A stretch of 64,000 nucleotides of DNA from Deltaproteobacteria bacterium (GTDB taxonomy: Bacteria > UBA10199 > DSSB01 > JACPFA01): NCBI GenBank assembly GCA_016183235.1, contig JACPFA010000024.1:1-64000 (forward strand), in the 5' to 3' direction. The notes under the pieces are model-generated. The model saw only the letters and a program-made list of their open reading frames with translations, had not been told where the DNA came from and made no database searches. The position numbers and the translations under genes were made by a program. Position 1 is the first letter of the stretch. Each line of letters begins with the position of its first letter. Positions 53,393 to 61,907 of the stretch are shown piece after piece.

Positions 53393-54660
53393 GTATCACC
53401 ACATTATTATCGACCCTCGCTTTGTTAGGCACCCCACTCTTCATACTCTTTGGAGCCATCACCCTTTATCTCAACCATCAAGAAGGTATCAATATTTCAG
53501 CCATCATGATTGAATTTTATCGCATGGCCTCGATGCCCACCTTGAGCGCCATCCCCCTGTTTACCTTTGCAGGCACCCTATTGGCCGAAAGTAAGGCCCC
53601 CAAACGGCTCGTTGATGTAGCCCAATCTTTGGTGGGTTTTCTCCCTGGTGGCTTACCGATTGTTACGATTGTCGTCTGCGCCTTTTTCACTGCCTTTACC
53701 GGGGCCAGTGGCGTAACGATTATTGCTTTAGGCGGCCTTTTATACCCCGCCTTGGTAAAAGAAAAATATAATGAACGCTTTTCGATTGGTCTAGTCACCT
53801 CATGTGGCAGCATTGGTTTATTGTTAGCCCCCAGCCTACCGCTTATTCTTTATGGCCTCATTGGGCAGGTGAGCGTTGACAAACTCTTTGCCGCCGGGCT
53901 GCTCCCTTCTGTATTATTGGTGTCGGTATTAGCTATTTATAGCACCTTCGTTGGGGTTCGGGGTAAAGTTGATCGCATTCCCTTCCGTTGGAAAAACATT
54001 GTTAAATCGATTGCCATCGCCAAATGGGAATTGCCTTTGCCGTTTATTGTGGTGGGCGGAATTTATGGTGGGATTATTACAGCCAGCGAAGCCGCTGCGA
54101 TCACCGCTCTTTATGTTTTCATTGTCGAAGTCTTTATTCAAAAAGACTTGACCCTAAAAACAGATGTCCCCCGCGTGATTGTTGAATCGATGACCATGGT
54201 GGGAAGTATTTTAGTCATCTTAGGGGTGGCTATGGGGCTAACCAATTATCTTATCGATGTTGATATTCCCACCCGAATTTTTGAATGGGTCAAGCCGCTC
54301 ATTACCAGCCAGGCCATGTTTTTATTGTTGCTTAATATCTTTTTATTGATCGTGGGTTGCCTAATGGACATTTTTTCAGCCATCATTGTGGTCGTGCCCA
54401 TCATTACCCCCATTGCTTTAAAATATGGAGTTGACCCCGTTCATTTGGGAATTATTTTTCTAACCAACCTTGAAGTTGGCTACTTACACCCACCCTTAGG
54501 CCTTAATTTATTTATTGCGTCGTTCCGATTCAAACGTTCTCTTTACGAACTTTACTGGGCGACCTTACCCTTTTTGATTTTAGTGGTGCTTTGTTTGCTG
54601 ATTATTACTTATGTGCCAGGGCTTAGCTTGTGGCTCGTTGAACTGTTGAAAATAAAGTAA
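53389..54660 (+). CDS. dctM: TRAP transporter large permease DctM
   Basis: A 423-residue polytopic permease of the DctM/IT superfamily. Marks are SAIPLFTFAGTLLAESK, FFTAFTGASGVTIIALGG, TSCGSIGLLLAPSLPLILYG, ITASEAAAITALYVF and FLTNLEVGYLHPPLGLNLFI. It forms the sodium-driven channel with DctQ. Its last 52 bases overlap the convergent small gene at 54609. Confidence 0.92.
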   Translation: MSITTLLSTLALLGTPLFILFGAITLYLNHQEGINISAIMIEFYRMASMPTLSAIPLFTFAGTLLAESKAPKRLVDVAQSLVGFLPGGLPIVTIVVCAFFTAFTGASGVTIIALGGLLYPALVKEKYNERFSIGLVTSCGSIGLLLAPSLPLILYGLIGQVSVDKLFAAGLLPSVLLVSVLAIYSTFVGVRGKVDRIPFRWKNIVKSIAIAKWELPLPFIVVGGIYGGIITASEAAAITALYVFIVEVFIQKDLTLKTDVPRVIVESMTMVGSILVILGVAMGLTNYLIDVDIPTRIFEWVKPLITSQAMFLLLLNIFLLIVGCLMDIFSAIIVVVPIITPIALKYGVDPVHLGIIFLTNLEVGYLHPPLGLNLFIASFRFKRSLYELYWATLPFLILVVLCLLIITYVPGLSLWLVELLKIK

Positions 54661-54884
54661 TAGCGGTCAAATTCCAAGGTCTTCATTTTGGCTTGGTTAC
54701 CAGACAGCTTGGTCAACACCCAGCCATCTTTTTCTTCTCGATAACTATCGATAACCCCATCGCCATCTTCATCAAGGTAGGATTGAATCATCAAAGTCCC
54801 GGTGGCTGAATTTTTGTGAAACACCTCTAAACTCTGAAACCCTTCCGATAACTGCACATATTGAATTTCTAATTGATCGAACAT
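54609..54884 (-). CDS. small protein with DxDxDG loop
   Basis: A 91-residue protein from the ATG at 54884, chosen because AGGAG precedes it. The frame opens further upstream, inside a repeat, without an RBS. It contains LDEDGDGVIDSYRE, a calcium-binding-like loop, and ends FDRYYFIFNSSTSHKLSPGT. No signal peptide. The 3' part is antisense to the end of dctM. Function unknown. Confidence 0.55.
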   Translation of the reverse strand: MFDQLEIQYVQLSEGFQSLEVFHKNSATGTLMIQSYLDEDGDGVIDSYREEKDGWVLTKLSGNQAKMKTLEFDRYYFIFNSSTSHKLSPGT

Positions 54885-54901
54885 AATGGGCTCCTTTTTT
54901 G

Positions 54902-55041
54902 CTCTGTCATTGCGAGGTGATGCAAGGGTCCTTCGCAAAGCCTCAGGATAAACTCAGCAATCCCACCGCTTAGGCAGAAGAGATTGCTTCACCCTGCTGG
55001 GTTCGCAATGACAGAGGGACCCTGGCCTCGCAATGACAGAG
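54902..55041. mobile_element. MITE-like element with 16-base terminal inverted repeats
   Basis: Perfect 16-base ends CTCTGTCATTGCGAGG (54902-54917) and CCTCGCAATGACAGAG (55026-55041) enclose 108 bases with no ORF. An additional inner copy CGCAATGACAGAG lies at 55004-55016. It fills most of the gap between the small gene at 54609 and rplS. Transposase would have to act in trans. Confidence 0.7.
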
Positions 55042-55170
55042 TGCTGCAAGATAAATGCCTGATCTTATAAAAAATTGTTAAAAATTGACCTTTAGAATCA
55101 ACAAGTTAGACACCCTCTCTTTGAGGAGAACTTGGGGGCTTAAGGATTTTTAATTAAAGTATACTTTTTC

Positions 55171-55578
55171 TTAATTTTGCTTTTCTTCGACCGGGGGCGT
55201 TGGTGCGGGTGTCACGAGAACTGCGGCTTCTCCCAATACCTCAGCAACACGGATTCTGGCTTTTTTACCAAAGAGCTCACGAAGGTAATACAATTTGGCG
55301 CGCCGAACTTTACCTTGAGAAACAATTTCAATCCGTTCGATATTAGGTGAATAAAGAGGAAAGATCCGTTCGACCCCCACTCCAAAAGACATTTTTCTAA
55401 CCGTAAACGTAGAACGCAACCCATCATTGTGCCGGCCAATCACCGCCCCTTCAAAGGCTTGGATACGTTGTTTGTCGCCTTCTTTAATTTTACAATAAAC
55501 TTTTAAGGTGTCTCCCGAACGAAAGGATGGGATATCTTTTCTTAATTCGGTTGCCTCTACCGCTTGAATGGAATTCAT
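55171..55578 (-). CDS. rplS: 50S ribosomal protein L19
   Basis: A 135-residue L19. Diagnostic segments are [20 protein letters not shown], shortened to [49 protein letters not shown] and [21 protein letters not shown]. It has a C-terminal extension ([18 protein letters not shown]) beyond the usual 115-120 residues. Last gene of the rpsP-rimM-trmD operon, 21 bases after the methyltransferase gene. Confidence 0.96.
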   Translation of the reverse strand: MNSIQAVEATELRKDIPSFRSGDTLKVYCKIKEGDKQRIQAFEGAVIGRHNDGLRSTFTVRKMSFGVGVERIFPLYSPNIERIEIVSQGKVRRAKLYYLRELFGKKARIRVAEVLGEAAVLVTPAPTPPVEEKQN

Positions 55579-55599
55579 AAAAACCTGCCTTTTTAAAAC

Positions 55600-56163
55600 T
55601 TACCGACCGCATAAACGATCGAGCACAATTGCAACCGCCGCTCGTACCGAGAGGTGGTTATATTCAGGCTCACCGAGAGGAACAAGCCTAGCTTTTGTTT
55701 GGGCTAACACTTCTTCTGCCAAACCCCATCCAGTTCCAAACAAAAGCACATGGGGAACTTTTGACTGGTGCCACTCCTCTTTCAATTGCTCATAAGACAT
55801 CGCTTCCGCATGAGGCTTAGCGCTCGTACCAATGAGGCGGGGTGCTATACCAACTTCCGATTCTATTGTCAAACGCACCTTGTCTAAGCTGGAAGATAGG
55901 GCAATAATCTCAATGGCTTCCTTCCGGGTGGGATTATAGGCCGCCCCTACGCCCGAGGTCCAATGTGCGATGATGGTTCGAGCCAGCCACAATTGGCTGG
56001 GCACAGGGTTCACCACCCAATAACGTTTGACCCCATAAGTTTTGGCCGTTCGAGCAATGTCGTGGAGATCAAAGGTGGTAATCGAAGTCTTGATGATCGA
56101 ACCGTCTTTCCCATAAACCGGGTGATGAATCAGCGCAATCTCTAAGGGATTTTCTAGGTTCAT
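55600..56163 (-). CDS. SPOUT-fold RNA methyltransferase (TrmD-associated)
   Basis: A 187-residue protein of the SAM-dependent RNA methyltransferase group found between trmD and rplS in delta-type bacteria. Features are IALIHHPVYGKDG at the start, DIARTAKTYGVKRYWVVNP, LIGTSAKPH and VLLFGTGWGLAEEVL, then LSVRAAVAIVLDRL. The GTGWGL loop fits the SAM-binding knot. Its RNA target is unknown. It overlaps trmD by 4 bases. Confidence 0.82.
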   Translation of the reverse strand: MNLENPLEIALIHHPVYGKDGSIIKTSITTFDLHDIARTAKTYGVKRYWVVNPVPSQLWLARTIIAHWTSGVGAAYNPTRKEAIEIIALSSSLDKVRLTIESEVGIAPRLIGTSAKPHAEAMSYEQLKEEWHQSKVPHVLLFGTGWGLAEEVLAQTKARLVPLGEPEYNHLSVRAAVAIVLDRLCGR

Positions 56164-56903
56164 AACTTTGCTTTAATCTCTTGCAACAATTTTTGTTCTT
56201 CGGTGGTTAACGATCGATTGGATAATAGATCGGGGCGTTTTTGCAGGGTACGTCGTAACGAATCTTTCAGGCGCCATTTTCGAATGGCATCGTGATTGCC
56301 CGATAATAACACTTGTGGCACCTCCATGCCGTGAAAAACTTCGGGCCTGGTATAATGGGCGTATTCTAATAAACCGTTCACATGCGATTCTTCGATTAAA
56401 CTTTCGCTTTTACCCACCACTCCAGGAACCAAACGAGCCAAGGCCTCCACAACCATCGCGGCCGGCAACTCTCCCCCCATCAGCACAAAATCACCAATCG
56501 AAATTTCCAAATCGACATGAGTTTGAATCACCCGTTCATCCACCCCCTCATAACGCCCACAGATCAGTAAAAATTGATCATACTCATTGGCTAAAGAGAC
56601 GGCCAACTCTTGATTAAAGAGCTTGCCCTGAGGGCTTAAATAAAGGGTGATGCCTTTATGATAATGCGCCTTAAGCGTTTCAATCGCTTTAAAAAGCGGC
56701 TCGGGTTTTAAAACCATACCTTCGCCACCCCCAAAAGGGGCGTCATCTACCCGGCGATGTTTATCGTCGGTGAATTGTCGTAAGTCGTGAAGATGAACCT
56801 CAATCAAGCCCCGCTCCGAGGCCTTGCCTAATAAGCTCGAAGCAAAATAGCTGTCGAGGCTTTTGGGAAAGATGGTCAATAGGTCATAACGTTTTAAATT
56901 CAT
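56160..56903 (-). CDS. trmD: tRNA (guanine-N1)-methyltransferase TrmD
   Basis: A 247-residue TrmD, methylating G37 of tRNA. Motifs: YDLLTIFPKSLDSYF at the start, LRQFTDDKHRRVDDAPFGGG, shortened to DDKHRRVDDAPFGGGEGMV, YLSPQGKLFNQ, LICGRYEGVDERV, EISIGDFVLMGGELPAM without its central Ala, and LEYAHYTRPEVF. The start at 56903 matches the family length and overlaps the rimM stop (ATGA). The frame is open upstream to 57047 within rimM but that part is not TrmD. Confidence 0.96.
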   Translation of the reverse strand: MNLKRYDLLTIFPKSLDSYFASSLLGKASERGLIEVHLHDLRQFTDDKHRRVDDAPFGGGEGMVLKPEPLFKAIETLKAHYHKGITLYLSPQGKLFNQELAVSLANEYDQFLLICGRYEGVDERVIQTHVDLEISIGDFVLMGGELPAAMVVEALARLVPGVVGKSESLIEESHVNGLLEYAHYTRPEVFHGMEVPQVLLSGNHDAIRKWRLKDSLRRTLQKRPDLLSNRSLTTEEQKLLQEIKAKL

Positions 56904-57436
56904 GCTAATAAATCTTTTAATAAGTCGTCTGCCACAATTAGTTTGTTTTCTGACAAGGCTATTTTTACAAAATACTCCTGACGAAACGGAATAAAAACCG
57001 CCACAGCACCCTTGACTTCCAGCATATCTCCCGCCCCAAAATTGCAAACTTGAGTCACCTCTCCCAAAAGTTTTCCCTTGGAGTCAAACACCTCAATTCC
57101 AACCAAATCGCTACAATAAATTTCCCCCTTAGTTAGTTTTGGTAATTGATCCCGGGTTAAAAGTAAGTAAGCACCATGAAAAACTTTGGCGGCTTCGGGA
57201 GTTGACACCCCAGCTAATTTAAGCCGCCACGTTTTGCCATGAGATTTTAGAAATTCAATTTTAGCAAATTGTTCGGGTTGGGTAGCATTAGATTCAAAAC
57301 TAATCCCAACCGAAACCCCAGTGAGTGCAACCGAAAACTCAGGGTTAAAAAACTGACACGTGGTCTCACCACGGAGACCCCAAGGTTTTCCGATCCGACC
57401 CAATACCAACCACGAATTTTCTACTAAGGAGGTCAT
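56900..57436 (-). CDS. rimM: ribosome maturation factor RimM
   Basis: A 178-residue RimM for 16S rRNA processing. The N-terminal barrel begins LGRIGKPWGLRGETTCQFF. The PRC-barrel half contains YCSDLVGIEVFDSKGKLLGE and FIPFRQEYFVKI. It follows rpsP by 6 bases. The KH-domain gene (khpA) often found between them is absent. Confidence 0.92.
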   Translation of the reverse strand: MTSLVENSWLVLGRIGKPWGLRGETTCQFFNPEFSVALTGVSVGISFESNATQPEQFAKIEFLKSHGKTWRLKLAGVSTPEAAKVFHGAYLLLTRDQLPKLTKGEIYCSDLVGIEVFDSKGKLLGEVTQVCNFGAGDMLEVKGAVAVFIPFRQEYFVKIALSENKLIVADDLLKDLLA

Positions 57437-57442
57437 AGCCCG

Positions 57443-57694
57443 CTATACGGCGGCTACTTTTTGGGTTTCTTTAATGAGATGTTTGACAATTAAGGTGGGA
57501 ACCGCACCGGTTTTGAGCCAATGGGTTAATCGATCTTGTTTGAAGTTGGCCCGAGGTTTTTCTTTAAAAGGATCGTAGGTGCCAATAACTTCGATAAATT
57601 TACCATTACGAGGGGATTCGCTATGGGCAATCACAATACGATAAAAGGGATTCTTTTTTGCACCATGTCTGGCTAAACGAATTTTAGTGGCCAT
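57443..57694 (-). CDS. rpsP: 30S ribosomal protein S16
   Basis: An 83-residue S16 of normal length: KIRLARHGAKKNPFYRIV, RNGKFIEVIGTYDPF, DRLTHWLKTGAVPTLIV. RBS AAGGAG is well placed. It is the first gene of the leftward operon and has its own predicted promoter at 57738-57766. Confidence 0.96.
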   Translation of the reverse strand: MATKIRLARHGAKKNPFYRIVIAHSESPRNGKFIEVIGTYDPFKEKPRANFKQDRLTHWLKTGAVPTLIVKHLIKETQKVAAV

Positions 57695-57737
57695 GAATTT
57701 TTTACTCCTTAAAGAAACACCTAATCAAGCGGATCTG

Positions 57738-57766
57738 CTTAAACCAAGAAATACCCTGCGAGTCAA
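57738..57766 (-). promoter_or_regulatory. predicted promoter of the rpsP operon
   Basis: On the minus strand TTGACT (57761-57766), a 17-base spacer and TTTAAG (57738-57743), with a start point about 35 bases before the rpsP ATG. Confidence 0.5.
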
Positions 57767-57800
57767 GGGGTTTAAGAGTATTTGGAAGTGGAGATAAGGC

Positions 57801-59072
57801 TTATCGATTTTGATTGACGACAATAGAATCGCCCACTTGAATTTGGTCATCAAAGACCGGTAAATTCCTAAGGGCCGTAGTCAAGGTTTCTAAATCATTA
57901 CCCACCAAATCGGGTAGATGCAAACCAGGGTTTCGCTGCATGACAAAATCACTGCCCACAACAAAAAGATTACCTAATCCACTTAAATCATGAAGGACTG
58001 TATTATTCACGATCGACAAATCCCCCCTCCTACCTGGTGGATCCGCTTGAACTACAAAACTACCAATTCGGGCTAAATTCATCAATCCACTGATCCTAAG
58101 TAATCTAGGATTGTCTTCTATTCCGAGTGAAGAGCTCAAAGATCCTACACGGTTAAAACCAGAAATAGTCTCTAGGCTTGGATTGTTTGCTATATAAAGA
58201 TCACCATAAATAGCATCAACAACCCCCAACCGTAAAAGATGATTGAATCCTGAAATCGTCATTAAACGATTGTTCCTATAAATTTCAACGAACCATCCGG
58301 CTTGGCGAAAAGAAACAAAGCCATTGATATGAGTCAGTTGCGGGTTGAGTGCAACACTAACACCTCGTTCGGTTTCTAATAAATAATTTAAATCTTCTAT
58401 GTCGCGAAGTTGAGCATTACTCTCAATACGAAGTTCTTTTACTAAGCTTAACTTACCTAAACCTTGCAAGGTTTCAAGACGATCATTCTGTAAAATTCTT
58501 AAAACACCCGTAACCTGAGTCACGTTGGCAAAGGCCCTAAGATCTACCAATTGAGACTGCTCAATTTTAACATCGCCCACAATGGCACAAATGGCAGGTG
58601 TAATAAGATTTAAATTTTGCGCGGTAATGGTAAAGCGCACCCCAAACCCACCTCGTAACACCCCATGCAAATGATCAGCACAGTAAGGGTAACGATCGTC
58701 CGCATCGAGCCTCCCATCCCCATCATCATCGCCATCGCGATTATCCCCTACTCCATCGCCATCGGTATCACGCCATTCAGTACCATCTTGAGGAAAGGGG
58801 TCTTGGGCATTGAGCATACCATCGCCGTCACGATCGGGATTTTCGGGAGGTGGAACGGGTGGTGGTGGTGGTAGCGTCGGCGTCGGCGTCGGCGTCGGTG
58901 TTGGTGTTGGTGTCGGTGTTGGACTGGAATTGGGAGGGCTAGGTACTGGCGAAGGATTACTTAGTGGATTATTAGGCGGATTATTAGGATTGTTATTACC
59001 TTGCCCACCACTACAGGCAAACAAAGCCGCCAATAAAATCACACTCAAAATTAACCTTTGGAGATATCCCAT
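57801..59072 (-). CDS. lipoprotein with type-3 thrombospondin repeats and L-domain-like repeats
   Basis: A 423-residue surface lipoprotein. Signal ending LAALFACSGG, then a Pro/Asn-rich spacer with a (TP)n run. Next are calcium-binding thrombospondin type 3 repeats (DRDGDGMLNAQDPFP, DTDGDGVGDNRDGDDDGDGR). From about 180 come repeated leucine-rich motifs such as LETLQGLGKLSLVKELRI and NPSLETISGFNRVGSL, resembling receptor L-domain repeats. It is inserted between ffh and rpsP, unlike the common order. The ATG at 59072 is preferred because a TATAAT box covers the ATG at 59084. Confidence 0.72.
   Translation of the reverse strand: MGYLQRLILSVILLAALFACSGGQGNNNPNNPPNNPLSNPSPVPSPPNSSPTPTPTPTPTPTPTPTLPPPPPVPPPENPDRDGDGMLNAQDPFPQDGTEWRDTDGDGVGDNRDGDDDGDGRLDADDRYPYCADHLHGVLRGGFGVRFTITAQNLNLITPAICAIVGDVKIEQSQLVDLRAFANVTQVTGVLRILQNDRLETLQGLGKLSLVKELRIESNAQLRDIEDLNYLLETERGVSVALNPQLTHINGFVSFRQAGWFVEIYRNNRLMTISGFNHLLRLGVVDAIYGDLYIANNPSLETISGFNRVGSLSSSLGIEDNPRLLRISGLMNLARIGSFVVQADPPGRRGDLSIVNNTVLHDLSGLGNLFVVGSDFVMQRNPGLHLPDLVGNDLETLTTALRNLPVFDDQIQVGDSIVVNQNR
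58873..58921. repeat. hexanucleotide microsatellite (Thr-Pro run)
   Basis: A run of GGCGTC/GGTGTT/GGTGTC units encodes the Thr-Pro linker of the lipoprotein. The period is six, so copy changes keep the frame. Confidence 0.75.
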
Positions 59073-59082
59073 ACCCACTGGC

Positions 59083-59111
59083 ATTATAATAAATAAATCA
59101 ACCCCTTTGCA
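59083..59111 (-). promoter_or_regulatory. predicted promoter of the lipoprotein gene
   Basis: On the minus strand TTGCAA (59106-59111), a 17-base spacer and a perfect TATAAT (59083-59088), overlapping the 3' end of ffh. It predicts a message starting within about 4 bases of the ATG at 59072. Confidence 0.5.
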
Positions 59112-60432
59112 ATAGATCTTTAATCCCCCGCATCATCCCCATTTTGCGCATTTTCCCCATCATTTCGCGCATTTGTTCGTATTCTTTAATTAAACGGTTC
59201 ACATCGGAAACTTGGGTGCCGCTCCCTAAGGCAACCCTTTTGCGCCGACTGCCATTAAACAATTTGATAAAGCGGCGCTCTTTGGGGGTCATGCTCAAAA
59301 TAATGGCTTCTTTCTTTTTGAGTTCTTTTTGCATTTCCTCGGGGTCAACCTTGTCTTTTAGTTTTCCAAGACCTGGCACCATCCCCATAATTTTGCCCAA
59401 AGGGCCCAATTTTTTGATTTGCTTTAATTGAGCTAAAAAATCTTCGAGGTTGAAATCAGCCTGCAAGAATTTGCGGCTCATGGTTTCGGCTTCTTGAACA
59501 TCAACCTCAGCTTGAACCTTTTCAATTAAGGTGAGCATATCCCCCATGCCCAAAATGCGATTGGCAATACGATCAGGATAAAAAGGTTCTAAGTCTTCGA
59601 TCTTCTCACCAACCCCCGCAAAATAAATGGGCTGCCCGGTTACATAACGAGCCGATAAGGCCGCACCCCCCCTGGCATCGCCATCCAGCTTCGATAAAAT
59701 AAGCCCGCTTAATCCCAATCGAGCATGAAAGGCCCCCGCAATATTCACCGCTTCTTGACCGGTCATGGCATCCACCACCAATAGAATATGCTGTGGATTA
59801 ATCTTAGCCTTAATTTTTTCTAGCTCCTTCATCATAGGTTCATCCATCTGTAGGCGCCCTGCCGTATCGATGATCACAGTATCGTAGCCTTTATCAGTCG
59901 CTTCGCGCAGTGCCAATTGGGCCACTTTCACCGGATCTTGCTTGGGATCAGTAGGATAAATGGAAACCGAAATTCGCTCGCTTAAGGTTTTAAGTTGGGC
60001 AATGGCCGCTGGCCGATAAATATCGGCTGGCACTAAATAAGGCAGACGGTGTCGCTGTTTTTTAAGATGCAAGGCAAGCTTCGCAGCCGTGGTGGTTTTG
60101 CCACTGCCCTGCAACCCAACTAACATCACGACTACCGGGGGTTTGAAAGATAAATTTAGGCTCGCGGTTTCCCCCATCATACGAACTAATTCTTCATGAA
60201 AAATTTTAATGAATTGTTGGTGAGGGCTAAGACTTTTTTGAACGGCCTCCCCCAGCGCTTTAACCTTTACCCCTTCGCAAAACTCTTTGACCACCTTAAA
60301 ATTAACATCTGCCTCTAAAAGATTAAGCCGAATTTGCCGCAAAGCCTCTTCAATATTGGATGTGTTTAAGGTCGCTTTTCCTTTGAGTTTATCAACAATC
60401 GAGTTGAATTTTTGCGTCAGTTGGTCAAACAT
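59098..60432 (-). CDS. ffh: signal recognition particle protein Ffh
   Basis: A 444-residue Ffh GTPase for co-translational membrane targeting. N domain MFDQLTQKFNSIVDKLKG, G1 GLQGSGKTTTAAKLA, IIDTAGRLQMDE, SKLDGDARGGAAL, and a Met-rich M domain (MREMMGKMRKMGMMRGIK) that binds signal peptides and 4.5S RNA. The start codon lies 3 bases after the T run of a terminator-like hairpin and has no SD. Confidence 0.96.
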   Translation of the reverse strand: MFDQLTQKFNSIVDKLKGKATLNTSNIEEALRQIRLNLLEADVNFKVVKEFCEGVKVKALGEAVQKSLSPHQQFIKIFHEELVRMMGETASLNLSFKPPVVVMLVGLQGSGKTTTAAKLALHLKKQRHRLPYLVPADIYRPAAIAQLKTLSERISVSIYPTDPKQDPVKVAQLALREATDKGYDTVIIDTAGRLQMDEPMMKELEKIKAKINPQHILLVVDAMTGQEAVNIAGAFHARLGLSGLILSKLDGDARGGAALSARYVTGQPIYFAGVGEKIEDLEPFYPDRIANRILGMGDMLTLIEKVQAEVDVQEAETMSRKFLQADFNLEDFLAQLKQIKKLGPLGKIMGMVPGLGKLKDKVDPEEMQKELKKKEAIILSMTPKERRFIKLFNGSRRKRVALGSGTQVSDVNRLIKEYEQMREMMGKMRKMGMMRGIKDLLQRG

Positions 60433-60435
60433 ATG

Positions 60436-60467
60436 AAAAAAAAGGCGCCCCGATTAAGAAGCGCCTT
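60436..60467 (-). terminator. terminator/attenuator hairpin immediately upstream of ffh
   Basis: On the minus strand, stem AAGGCGC / GCGCCTT with a 12-base loop and a run of T. It is 26 bases after the DUF4019 gene stop and ends 3 bases before the ffh start codon. Confidence 0.7.
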
Positions 60468-60492
60468 CATCAACTTCTTCTAGAGTTTAAAC

Positions 60493-60927
60493 TTACTTAA
60501 TAAGATAGCCCGCCACTTTCCACTTTCCATCTTTATCTAAAACAGGGGTAATGGTTTCAAGTGCTGCAGCCTTATTGGCAAAGACGGTTTCATATTGAAT
60601 CACGACATATTCACCATCGGGCGCACCTGGCATTGACTTAGAAAAGGTGGCTGTTTTAAGCTTGCGGCTTTTAAGCTCACCCAAGGGCCCACGAGCAGCC
60701 TGTAGGCTTTTCTGCCACTGTTCCTTGGTAATAACGGATTGCAATAAAGACGAGGCGCTATCCCAGGTTTCATCGGTTTTATTGGCGTCGACCAGTGTCA
60801 ACCAACCTTCAGCCACAGCTTGAGCGGCCTTAACCTTTTGATCTTGATTGACTACATCTTCCCCCCATGCAGGAGAAAGAGCCACGAAAAATAAAAAAAG
60901 CGTTATCGCTCCAAAAAAATGCTTCAT
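60493..60927 (-). CDS. DUF4019 periplasmic protein
   Basis: A 144-residue exported protein, signal peptide ending LSPAWGED. The domain starts AAQAVAEGWLTLVDANKTDE and ends DKDGKWKVAGYLIK, with TKEQWQKSLQAARGPLG between them: the DUF4019 pattern of unknown function. GAGGAG serves as RBS. It lies directly upstream of ffh, separated by a terminator-like hairpin. Confidence 0.82.
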   Translation of the reverse strand: MKHFFGAITLFLFFVALSPAWGEDVVNQDQKVKAAQAVAEGWLTLVDANKTDETWDSASSLLQSVITKEQWQKSLQAARGPLGELKSRKLKTATFSKSMPGAPDGEYVVIQYETVFANKAAALETITPVLDKDGKWKVAGYLIK

Positions 60928-60987
60928 AAAAGTACACTCCTCACTTTAAAGATTAGGGGAGAGATCTTACCGTAAGGCAGGGAACAG

Positions 60988-61899
60988 TCAAGGAAATTGA
61001 TAGAATTGCCGGGTGATTTCAGTCATCGCATGTTCATGCTTGCTAAAGATCACCCTGCCTCGCCTTAACACCAACTGATCATCGCAGAACCATTTCACCG
61101 CTTGGGTGAGCGCCTTTGTTTCTAACTTTCGTCCACGCTCTTGAATAGAAATAGGGTCTTCTTTACCACGGCGCAAACGAAAGGCCTCCTGGCAAATGAT
61201 GGGCCCTTCATCAAGATCGGTGGTCACAAAATGGGCAGTAACCCCAGCAAAATCGACCCCCTTGTTATAGGCCTGTTCATAAGACCTAGGCCCTGGAAAC
61301 GCCGGCAATAGCGAAGGATGAATATTGATAATCTTGCCTTCATAACGAAAGACAAATTCAGGAGAAAGGATTTGCATGTAACGGGCAAGCACGATCAGGT
61401 CAATATCTAAGGGTTGGAGCAATTTTAAAATTTCTTCTTCATGCCATTTCTTTTTTTCGGAAGGAATGTAGCGAAAGGGAAGCGAATATTTCTTTATGAA
61501 AGATTCAAGGCCCGGTTGATTCCCCACCACCATTTTAATTTCAGCGTTAATTTTGCCGGCTTTGATTTGTTTAAGAATATCTTGCAAACAATGCGATTCT
61601 TTGGTGACTAAAATTGCAAGATTCTTTTTTTCCCGTGAAGATTCTTCTTTAACACTAGACTCCATCCCAATTTTTTGAGCCACGCCCGCTAGCGCTTGAC
61701 AAAACTTTTGTAGGCTCGCGCGATAATCAGAAAGATCTACCAGCATGTTCATGACCAAATAACCTTCTAGATTGCGTTGGTCGATGTCTTCGATATTGCC
61801 CCCTGCCTGAAAAACAAACTGCGTAACAGTAGCAATGATGCCCTTCTTATCAGGCCCCGCAATACGAATCCGAACACGTTTAGGACGCTTTTTAGCCAT
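60988..61899 (-). CDS. purU: formyltetrahydrofolate deformylase PurU
   Basis: A 303-residue PurU, releasing formate from 10-formyltetrahydrofolate. An N-terminal ACT domain (RIRIAGPDKKGIIATVTQFV, about 9-90) precedes the formyltransferase fold with YMQILSPEFV, IINIHPSLLPAFPGPRSYE (the NxHPSLLPxFxG core), GVTAHFVTTDLDEGPII and a C-terminal REITRQ-like end. No SD: a strong promoter ends 8 bases before the ATG, which predicts a leaderless message. No later start would keep the ACT domain. Confidence 0.9.
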   Translation of the reverse strand: MAKKRPKRVRIRIAGPDKKGIIATVTQFVFQAGGNIEDIDQRNLEGYLVMNMLVDLSDYRASLQKFCQALAGVAQKIGMESSVKEESSREKKNLAILVTKESHCLQDILKQIKAGKINAEIKMVVGNQPGLESFIKKYSLPFRYIPSEKKKWHEEEILKLLQPLDIDLIVLARYMQILSPEFVFRYEGKIINIHPSLLPAFPGPRSYEQAYNKGVDFAGVTAHFVTTDLDEGPIICQEAFRLRRGKEDPISIQERGRKLETKALTQAVKWFCDDQLVLRRGRVIFSKHEHAMTEITRQFYQFP

Positions 61900-61907
61900 A
61901 GACTTTG

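Noticed and set aside
56904-57047. Longer TrmD N-terminus
   Set aside because: It overlaps rimM, has no TrmD similarity, and the start at 56903 gives the normal family length.
58873-58921. CRISPR-like repeat array
   Set aside because: It is a hexamer microsatellite in a coding linker without spacers; no CRISPR array was seen in the window.
58665-59115. Rightward Gly/Val-rich ORFs opposite the lipoprotein gene
   Set aside because: They are the antisense of Thr-Pro and Asp-Gly repeats; low complexity, no start signal.
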